NCBI GenBank assembly: GCA_943328885.2
Contig: CALQBT020000030.1
Coordinates: 1-12,722 of the forward strand
Length of the DNA: 12,722 nucleotides
From: Bordetella parapertussis
Lineage (GTDB): Bacteria > Pseudomonadota > Gammaproteobacteria > Burkholderiales > Burkholderiaceae_C
Direction: 5' to 3'
The position numbers and the translations under genes are program-made. Below, in pieces: positions 7,147 to 12,722 of the stretch (position 1 is the stretch's first letter; every line of letters begins with the position of its first letter). The notes beneath the pieces were generated by a model, which ran no database searches, was not told the origin of the DNA, and was given only the letters and a program-made list of their open reading frames with translations.

Positions 7147-7979
7147 TCAGCTGGCAGCTGTTGCGCGGCTGGCCTGGTTTGGCAAGAAAACCCGTACCGG
7201 CAGCCGCTTGAGGCCGCTGACGAACGAGGCCTGCACCCAGGCCGGTTCGCCGTCGATTTCGAACCCGTCCACGCGCTCGAGCAACTCGCGCAGCAGCAAC
7301 TGCAGCTCGAGCTTGGCCATGAACATGCCCAGGCAGACATGGACGCCGTAGCCGAAGCCGACATGGCGGTTCGGGCTGCGGTCGACGCGGAAGCTGAACG
7401 GGTCGTCGAACACCTCTTCGTCGCGGTTGGCCGAAGGGTAGGACATCAGCAGGTGTTCGCCCGCGCGGATGCTGCGGCCGCGCAGCGTGTAGTCCTCGGT
7501 CGAGGTGCGAAAAAAATGCTTGACCGGCGACACCCAGCGGATGATCTCGTCGACGGCTGAAGAGATCAGCGTCGGGTCGGCTTTGAGCTTGCGCCACTCT
7601 TCGGGTCGCTGCCGCCGAAATAGGCCTGGGTGATGCGCAGCAGCTTGGCCTCGTCCGATGCGGGCAGGCCCAGGATCATCATGATCACGCGCAGCGGGAA
7701 CCACACCGCGACCTGCTGGTAGAAATCAAGCGCCGGGCCTTGCGCCAGCAACTCATCGACGGCACGCCGGGCCAGGTCGGCGATGCCCGCCTCCAGCTGG
7801 CGTTCGACCTCCAGCAGGTCGGCGTGCTTGGTGACGGTCCAGAACGGACGGAAGCCGTCGGGCTCGGTCCAGTGCACTGGATCCTGCTGGCGCAGCCGCG
7901 TGAACAACGCGTGCTGGGTCGCCAGATCGCCATAGCTCTTGTTGCTGGCGATGGCGTTGTCGAGTGAGCGGTCGATCAT
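7147..7979 (-). pseudogene. Cytochrome P450 remnant with two internal deletions and a frame change
   Basis: Three in-order pieces of one bacterial P450 (usually about 400 residues) are present. The N-terminal 61 residues start at the ATG 7979 (AGGAG 8 nt upstream) and include DPVHWTEPDGFRPFWTVTKH. At about 7797 the sequence jumps in frame from LLEVERQ to LEAGIADLARR, skipping the usual B/C-helix region. A 66-residue piece with PLRVIMMILGLP then ends at about 7599, where the sequence jumps to EEWRKLKADP in a different frame, skipping the region that normally holds the I helix with its AGxDT-type motif. The last 151 residues keep the ExxR motif (EIIR) and the haem-binding loop FGYGVHVCLG with its cysteine codon at 7333-7335. 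About 277 codons remain, so the encoded protein cannot fold as a normal P450. Assembly error is the main alternative. It lies between the ACAD and MaoC genes on the same strand. Confidence 0.85.
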
Positions 7980-7987
7980 CGGGGAGT

Positions 7988-7992
7988 CTCCT
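7988..7992 (-). promoter_or_regulatory. Shine-Dalgarno site of the P450 remnant
   Basis: AGGAG on the minus strand is 8 nt upstream of the ATG at 7979. It marks the original start of the P450 and shows that the translation signal survives although the reading frame does not. Confidence 0.5.
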
Positions 7993-8016
7993 GCCGAGGG
8001 GTCACAGCCTGGGTAG

Positions 8017-8052
8017 CACCGGACCATGCACCGGACCATGCACCGGACCATG
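8017..8052. repeat. 12-bp direct tandem repeat, three perfect copies
   Basis: CACCGGACCATG occurs three times head to tail (8017-8028, 8029-8040, 8041-8052), followed by a partial copy CACCG. It lies 38 nt upstream of the P450 start on the minus strand. The unit is a multiple of three, so any frame through it stays open; this inflates a spurious upstream extension of the P450 frame. Replication slippage is the simplest origin. Confidence 0.9.
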
Positions 8053-8245
8053 CACCGAGCCGGGGCGGATGTCCCGCAGCATCGGCATGACGATGCGCTG
8101 GCGCAGCCCTCGGGTCAAGTCGGGCTTGCGCCCCGCAGCATTGCCGGCCGGGCATAGATGGCCCAGATCGGCGGGTTTTCTTCATGCCGGGGAACTCCAT
8201 GACCGCCATCAGCCCTGTGGCCCGCCCCACAACTGCTTCAGACGC

Positions 8246-10501
8246 TCAGCGCGGCAATCCCAGCCCGCGCTGGGCGATCAGGCTGCGCTGGATTTCGTTG
8301 GTGCCGATGCTGATGACCCACATCAGCGAGTGCCGCAGGTTCTGCTCGTAGCGACCGTTGCGCAGCGCGCCCGGTGCATGCTGCGACAGCATGGCCGAAG
8401 GGCCCAGCAGCTCGAGTGCGGCTTCGCCGAAGCGCTCCATCAGCTCGCCCGAGAACACCTTGCTGATCGCACCCATCTCGGGCGGTGTCGTGCCGAGCGT
8501 GGCGAGCTCGGCGCAGTGGATCATCAGCTGGCGGCCGACCTCGACCTCCGCAGCCAACACACCGATGCGGTCGCGCACCAACGGGTCTTGTGGCAGGCCG
8601 GTGGCGGCGCGCAGGTCGCGGCACAGCAGGTCGAGCGCATGCGCGACCTTGAGCACAATGCCCCCACCGACCACGCCGCGCTCGTTCGCCAGCGCGTCGG
8701 TCAACACCTTCCAGCCACCGTTGACCGGGCCCAGCAGCGCATCGGCGGGCACGCGAACCTGGTCGTAGAAGATGTTGGCAAAGCTGCCGTCGTACATCGT
8801 CGTCGAGGGCTTGACGGTGATGCCGGGCGTGTCCATCGGCACGATGAACATGCTGATGCCGGCGTGTTGCGGCTTGGCGTCGCGGTCGGTGCGCGCGGCC
8901 AGGAACATGTACTTGCCCCAGTAGGTCGTGGTCCAGATCTTCTGGCCGTTGATCAGCCATTCGTCGCGGCCGCCGTCCGTGACGCGCACGGCGCTGGTGC
9001 GCAGCGACGCGAGGTCCGATCCGGCGTCGGGTTCGCTGTAGCCCATGCCGTGCATTGCCTGGCCGCGCAGAATTTCGGGCAGGTAGCGCGCTTGCTGCGC
9101 TGGTGTGCCGTACATCATCAGCGCATTGGACTGCACCGCGGCACCGATGCGCGGCGCTTCGGCGCGCTCCATCACCTCGAGGAAAGCGAGTTGCTCGAGC
9201 GGGCTGCGAGCCTGGCCGCCATGGTCGCGCGACCAGGCCATGCCGATCCAACCGGTGGCGCCCAGATCGAGCGCGAAGGACGGGTCGAACTCGCGGTCGT
9301 GGAAGGGCAGTTGGTCGAAATCGGCCTTGCGCTGGCCGCTCCAATGCTGTTGCAGCCAGGCGCGCACCTCGGCCCGGAAAGCATTGCCGGCCTCGCCGAG
9401 GTCGTACTCGGGCAGCGCGGCGTCGGCGTCGTCGAGCCAATGCGCGGCGAGCTCGCGCCTGGCCTGGGCAGCGCCGCCCAGCGCCAGCGTGTCGAGGTGG
9501 ACGCGGCGGAAATGGCGCGGCGCTTCGTGCTCTTCGGCATAGCCGATCGCACCGAACGCATGGTGGGTCTCGAGCGAGACCTGGCGCAGCGCGCCGGAGG
9601 CGAAGGCGACCGCTGCCGACGCGAAGTAGCGCCACTGCGCGGCACCGAGGTCGAAAGCCTGGGCGGCGTGCTGCAGGGTCAGGCGTACGCCTTCGAGCGC
9701 GATCAGCTGGTTGGCCAGCTTGTGCTGAACGGCCTGGAAGCGGCCGATCGGTTGACCGAACTGCTGGCGCTGCTTGGCGTAGTCGACCGCGAGTTCGAAG
9801 GCGCGGCGCGCAGCGCCATGGGCGCGGGCCAGCAGCGCGACGCGGGCCACCAGGCGCAGGTCGATCAAGCGGCCGGCGTCGAGGTCGAAGATCTGGAACG
9901 CTGCGTCGCTCAAGCTGATCTCGCCGAGCCCCGGGCCGCCGAGCGCGCGCGTGGCCTGGGCCTGCAGCACCTCGACCAGCGCGAGTGATTTGAGGTCCGG
10001 CCTCACGATCAGCAGATGGCTTAGCGCCGGCGCCGCGTCGACGCAGCGCAGCCTGCCGCTGACGGTCGATGCGGTCCAGCGCAGCGTGGCCGCCTCGGTG
10101 TCCGGGTCGAGCGCCGCGAAGGCCAGGCTCAGGCTGGCGCTGCCAGCGTGCAAGCGGCCGAGCAAGGCCGCTGCCGGGCTGTTGGGCAAGGCCAGGTCGG
10201 CCAGCGCCACGTTGGCCAGCGCGGCGCCCAGCAAGGGCGCAGGGCAGGCGGCGCGGCCCAGTTCCTCCATCACGATGCTGATCTCGCGCAGTCCGCCGTC
10301 GGCGGGCTCGCTGCCCAGCGTGCTCATGCCTTGGTCGGCCAGCGCCTGCCACAGCGTGGCCATGGCCTGTGCTTGCCCGGCGCGTTGCACGGCCTCGGCC
10401 ATCGGCCATTGGGTCTGCAAGAAGCCGCGCATCGAGTCGCGCAGCATCACGCGCTCCGCGTCGCCGGGCAGCGCAGCGGCATCGACAGGCTTGCGCTTCA
10501 T
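8246..10501 (-). CDS. Fused tandem acyl-CoA dehydrogenase (two ACAD modules in one chain, FadE34-like architecture)
   Basis: This 751-residue protein is about twice the length of a normal FAD-dependent acyl-CoA dehydrogenase. Module 1 (about 1-355) has MEELGRAACPAPLLGAALAN, then RQQFGQPIGRFQAVQHKLA near 244-262, then THHAFGAIGYAEEHEAPRHF ending near 330. Module 2 (about 365-751) has EPDAGSDLASLRT, then WLINGQKIWTT, a probable catalytic glutamate E607 in LANERGVVGGG, and the C-terminal GTNEIQRSLIAQRGLGLPR. Both modules seem complete. The layout matches single-chain versions of the alpha2beta2 ACADs used on bulky CoA thioesters such as steroid side chains, for example mycobacterial FadE34. In those systems one module usually carries the catalytic base; here that would be module 2. 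AAAGG 7 nt before the ATG and a 4-nt overlap with the CaiB stop support the start. Confidence 0.93.
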   Translation of the reverse strand: MKRKPVDAAALPGDAERVMLRDSMRGFLQTQWPMAEAVQRAGQAQAMATLWQALADQGMSTLGSEPADGGLREISIVMEELGRAACPAPLLGAALANVALADLALPNSPAAALLGRLHAGSASLSLAFAALDPDTEAATLRWTASTVSGRLRCVDAAPALSHLLIVRPDLKSLALVEVLQAQATRALGGPGLGEISLSDAAFQIFDLDAGRLIDLRLVARVALLARAHGAARRAFELAVDYAKQRQQFGQPIGRFQAVQHKLANQLIALEGVRLTLQHAAQAFDLGAAQWRYFASAAVAFASGALRQVSLETHHAFGAIGYAEEHEAPRHFRRVHLDTLALGGAAQARRELAAHWLDDADAALPEYDLGEAGNAFRAEVRAWLQQHWSGQRKADFDQLPFHDREFDPSFALDLGATGWIGMAWSRDHGGQARSPLEQLAFLEVMERAEAPRIGAAVQSNALMMYGTPAQQARYLPEILRGQAMHGMGYSEPDAGSDLASLRTSAVRVTDGGRDEWLINGQKIWTTTYWGKYMFLAARTDRDAKPQHAGISMFIVPMDTPGITVKPSTTMYDGSFANIFYDQVRVPADALLGPVNGGWKVLTDALANERGVVGGGIVLKVAHALDLLCRDLRAATGLPQDPLVRDRIGVLAAEVEVGRQLMIHCAELATLGTTPPEMGAISKVFSGELMERFGEAALELLGPSAMLSQHAPGALRNGRYEQNLRHSLMWVISIGTNEIQRSLIAQRGLGLPR

Positions 10502-11709
10502 TTGCCGACCTTTCCGAAGGCGCCGCCGGCGCGAAGCTCAGCCAGTTGGGCGCTGCTCAGCCCCAGGCTTTCGTGCAGCACCTGCTCGGTGTGCTCGCCC
10601 AGTGCTGCCAGTGTCTGCCGCGCCTGGGTGGGCGTGGCCGACATCAGGTAGGGCAGGTTGGCGACCAGGAAGCTGTCCTGGCCTGCGCCGAGTTCCGCCA
10701 TCAGTCCTCGGGCCGCGACTTGTGGGTCGTCCATCGCCTCGGACACGCTGCGGTAGCGCGAGCAGGGCACGCCGGCACTCATCAGCCGGGTTTCGCATTC
10801 GGCCCCCGGGCGCTGGCTGGTCCAGGCTTCGATCAGGTCGAGCAGGGCGGTCCAGTTGGCCTCTTTGTCGGCGACGGTCGCAAAGCGTGGGTCCTGCTTG
10901 CCCTCGGGGTAGCCGATCACGTCGAACAACACCTCGAGGTTCTTCTGCGTCACCGCTGCGACCATCACGTAGCCGTCCTGTGCTTTGACCGGTTCGTAGA
11001 CCTGGCGCGGTCGATCGGGCGGAAACTGAGCAGCCTGGATCTCGTAGATCAGCATGCCCATCACCGAATCCATCAGCGAGACGTCGATGAACTGGCCGAG
11101 TCCGCTGCGCTCGCGCTCGTACAGCGCCATCTGGATCGCGCCGAAGGCATAGGACGCGCCCATCACGTCGGCCATGAAGATGCCGTTGTTGGCCGGTCTT
11201 GTGCTGCCGCGCTGGTACTGCATGTAGGCGACCTCGTAGCCTGAGGCGGCGTGGATCACCGGCGCATAAGCCGGCGCCGACGCGCGCGGGCCGGTCTGAC
11301 CGAAGCCCGAGATCGAGGCATAGACCAGCCGCGGGTTCAGCGCCGACAGCGACTCGAAATCCAGTCCGAGCCGCCGCATCACGCCCGGGCGGAAGTTCTC
11401 CACCACGATGTCGACCTGGGCGGCGAGTTCGCGCGCCAGTCGTTTGCCCTCGTCGGTCTGCAGGTCGAGCACGATGCTGCGCTTGCCGCAATTCATCGAC
11501 GCGTAATAGGTGCTGATGCCGCCGCGCACCGGCTCCCGCTGGCGCACGACGTCGCCTCCCGGGGCTTCGACCTTGACGACATCGGCGCCTGCGTCGGCGA
11601 GCATGCGCGTGCACATCGGACCCGACATCACGATCGTGAAGTCGAGCACCCGTAGGCCGGCCAGCGCGTCACGGCGCCGATCGACAGGCTTGGGCAGGGG
11701 ATGGTTCAT
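10498..11709 (-). CDS. CaiB/BaiF family (class III) CoA-transferase, second copy
   Basis: The 403-residue protein carries the class III signature LRVLDFTIVMSGPMCTRMLA, followed by GADVVKVEAPGGD. NCGKRSIVLDLQTDEGKRLA and VENFRPGVMRRLGL follow in order. D181 in IFMADVMGASYA is at the catalytic aspartate position. It is clearly divergent from the plus-strand copy at 1349-2620, so the two probably use different acids rather than being a recent duplication. The ATG at 11709 has no obvious ribosome-binding site, which fits translation coupled to an upstream frame. Its stop overlaps the fused ACAD start (ATGA), so it probably supplies the acyl-CoA that the dehydrogenase oxidises. An itaconate-CoA-transferase-like role is possible given the MaoC and CitE genes further down, but this is inference. 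Confidence 0.93.
   Translation of the reverse strand: MNHPLPKPVDRRRDALAGLRVLDFTIVMSGPMCTRMLADAGADVVKVEAPGGDVVRQREPVRGGISTYYASMNCGKRSIVLDLQTDEGKRLARELAAQVDIVVENFRPGVMRRLGLDFESLSALNPRLVYASISGFGQTGPRASAPAYAPVIHAASGYEVAYMQYQRGSTRPANNGIFMADVMGASYAFGAIQMALYERERSGLGQFIDVSLMDSVMGMLIYEIQAAQFPPDRPRQVYEPVKAQDGYVMVAAVTQKNLEVLFDVIGYPEGKQDPRFATVADKEANWTALLDLIEAWTSQRPGAECETRLMSAGVPCSRYRSVSEAMDDPQVAARGLMAELGAGQDSFLVANLPYLMSATPTQARQTLAALGEHTEQVLHESLGLSSAQLAELRAGGAFGKVGK
10509..10513 (-). promoter_or_regulatory. Shine-Dalgarno site of the fused ACAD gene
   Basis: AAAGG on the minus strand sits 7 nt before the ATG at 10501, inside the end of the CaiB gene. It supports independent as well as coupled initiation of the dehydrogenase. 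Confidence 0.5.
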
Positions 11710-12681
11710 GGAGTTTGCAGTTCAGGTTGCGGCCTGGCGGCCAGGATGTCGGGGTCGATAGGGAGCGGCAAGTCAGGCCGGGGAACAGCACCTGTGTCCT
11801 TGGGGCACAGGCTGCGCAGGTCTCGAGCAGATGGCTCGCGACATGTTCAAGGAACACGCGCACCCGCGGGCTGAGGTGTCGCTTGCTGGCATGGACAGCG
11901 TAGATCGGCTCGGGCGGCAGTGCCAGCGCTGGCAGCACCGTGACCCATCGACCCGCAACGACCTCGGCGGCGACATGGTAGTCCTCCAGCCGTGTGATGC
12001 CCAGCCCCGCCACCGCCAGCGCGCAGAGCATGTCGCCGTTGTTGGCCGCGGCCAGGGCCTGTCGGCCAATGGCTGCGGTAAGAGCCGGGCAGGAAGTTCA
12101 GGCATTGGTGGCGCTGCAGCTCGGCCGCGTTTTGCGGCGTGCCGGCGCGCTGCAGGTACGAGGGGGCGGCACAGAAATACCATTGCGCGACCGCGATGCG
12201 CCTGGCCACCAGGGTCGAATCGGGGATGTTGCCGCTCTGGAAACTGACGTCGATCTGCTGCTCGAACAGGTCGGGCGCGTCACCGCCAGCACGAACTGCA
12301 CGCGCAGCTGCGGATGTTGGGCGATGAAGTCGGGCATCAACGGGGCCAGGTGGTGGCGCGCAAACGCCGGCGTGCTGCTGACGCGCAACACGCCGCTCGC
12401 CTCGGCATTGGCCGCCGGCCTCAGTGACGCCTCGGCCTGCTCGAGCGCAGCCATGACTTTTTGCGGCGCCGACAAGAAGCGCTCGCCTTCCTGGGTCAGT
12501 TGGAGTACGCGCGAGGTGCGGTGAAACAGCCTCACCCCGAGCCGGTTTTCCAGCCGCTGGATGACCTTGCTGATGGTCGACGGGTCGACGGGTCGAGGTC
12601 CAGGCTGCGCGCTGCGGCCGAGAAACTGGTTTCTTCGGAGACCGGAAGAAAGAAGGCAAGCTCGCGGATCCTGTCGTTCAT
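11706..12681 (-). pseudogene. LysR-family transcriptional regulator, broken by at least three frame changes
   Basis: LysR homology continues in order across three frames. The ATG at 12681 gives MNDRIRELAFFLPVSEETSF up to LDLDPST. An exact 8-bp tandem duplication (12577-12592) then shifts frame, after which STISKVIQRLENRLGVRLFH follows; removing one copy restores a continuous winged-helix domain. Near 12270-12283 the frame changes from QFVLAVT to DAPDLFEQQIDVSFQSGN. Near 12056-12068 it changes again, from NFLPGSYRSHW to LAAANNGDMLCALAVAGLGI, with perhaps 15-20 residues of the effector domain missing. Clear homology ends with FLEHVASHLLE at about 11822. The downstream end is uncertain: the last LysR frame runs to 11669, inside CaiB, while another frame ends at 11706 in an ATGA overlap with the CaiB start. 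No functional regulator can be made without correction. It probably once controlled the block downstream of it. Confidence 0.85.
12577..12592. repeat. Exact 8-bp tandem duplication disrupting the LysR DNA-binding domain
   Basis: TCGACGGG occurs twice in direct succession (12577-12584 and 12585-12592). Deleting one copy joins LDLDPST to ISKVIQRLENRLG in a single frame, which is the expected LysR sequence. The duplication is therefore the inactivating change at this point. Confidence 0.85.
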
Positions 12682-12691
12682 GGCCAAAAGT

Positions 12692-12718
12692 GTATCTGTG
12701 CCGCAGTGGCACAGATAC
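12692..12718. promoter_or_regulatory. Perfect 11-bp inverted repeat upstream of the LysR start (candidate operator)
   Basis: GTATCTGTGCC (12692-12702) and GGCACAGATAC (12708-12718) are exact reverse complements around a 5-nt spacer, GCAGT. The dyad begins 10 nt before the LysR ATG. It contains the LysR-type T-N11-A motif (T12699 to A12711). Such dyads near a LysR start are usually binding sites for autoregulation, or for a divergent promoter beyond the window edge. A hairpin in the leader RNA is the alternative. Confidence 0.65.
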
Positions 12719-12722
12719 GGTC

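Larger units (their letters stand above)
7980..8245. other. 266-nt spacer between the ACAD and P450 genes
   Basis: It holds the P450 ribosome-binding site, the 12-bp tandem repeat and about 190 nt (8058-8245) in which I recognise no gene. Short open stretches exist on both strands, but none matches a family I know. Given the damaged P450 beside it, this could include remains of a lost gene, or simply a leader region. Confidence 0.4.

Noticed and set aside
7976..8230. 84-codon minus-strand frame upstream of the P450, partly made of the 12-bp repeat
   Set aside because: Half of it is the tandem repeat, it overlaps the P450 start, and none of its frames matches a known family.
7964..9988. 674-codon plus-strand open frame opposite the fused ACAD
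   Set aside because: It is the complement of the ACAD coding sequence, with composition typical of an antisense shadow; it shows no domain motifs and crosses the intergenic repeat.
8238..10409. 723-codon minus-strand frame overlapping the ACAD
   Set aside because: This is a +1 shadow of the ACAD, very Arg-rich, while the in-frame product has complete ACAD motifs.
1..12722. CRISPR arrays, tRNA/rRNA genes, transposases or attachment sites
   Set aside because: I looked for regularly spaced repeats, transposase motifs and structured RNA genes; the only repeats found are the 12-bp triplicate, the 8-bp duplication and the dyad.

Overview
The window is GC-rich DNA that is almost fully packed with CoA-ester catabolism genes. 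A Bug-type (tripartite tricarboxylate transporter) solute receptor, two CaiB/BaiF CoA-transferases, a fused acyl-CoA dehydrogenase and a phthalate-dioxygenase-like Rieske oxygenase together suggest a betaproteobacterium of the Burkholderiales. That placement is inferred from gene content and composition, not from a marker gene.

The layout is two convergent gene blocks. The plus-strand block (26-4262) encodes a Rieske ring-hydroxylating oxygenase, a class III CoA-transferase, an SCP2/lipid-transfer-type thiolase and a DUF35 (Zn-ribbon/OB-fold) protein. The genes are spaced by 6 nt or less or overlap by 4 nt, so this is one operon that probably starts upstream of the window. The minus-strand block (12681 down to 4310) encodes, in transcription order, a broken LysR regulator, a second class III CoA-transferase, a 751-residue protein made of two fused acyl-CoA dehydrogenase modules, a broken cytochrome P450, a MaoC-type hydratase, a CitE-like lyase and the Bug receptor. 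CaiB/ACAD and MaoC/CitE are each coupled by ATGA overlaps.

Read together, the genes suggest oxidative attack on a cyclic or branched carbon skeleton (Rieske oxygenase, and formerly the P450), CoA activation by transfer, dehydrogenation, hydration, and C-C cleavage by either the thiolase/DUF35 pair or the CitE-like lyase. The CaiB-MaoC-CitE trio resembles the CoA-transferase/hydratase/lyase set of the itaconate (citramalyl-CoA) pathway. The thiolase/DUF35 pair resembles the benzoylsuccinyl-CoA thiolase and steroid side-chain aldolase systems. The actual substrate cannot be read from sequence.

The most striking feature is selective damage. The P450 lacks two internal blocks, including the region that normally carries the I helix, and changes frame at the second junction. 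The LysR gene changes frame at least three times, one of them through an exact 8-bp tandem duplication in its DNA-binding domain. The enzyme genes around them are intact. A perfect 11-bp inverted repeat containing a T-N11-A motif survives just upstream of the damaged regulator. The gene-poor stretches are 6660-7146 (487 nt, with an AT-rich island) and 7980-8245 (266 nt, with a 12-bp triplicate repeat).
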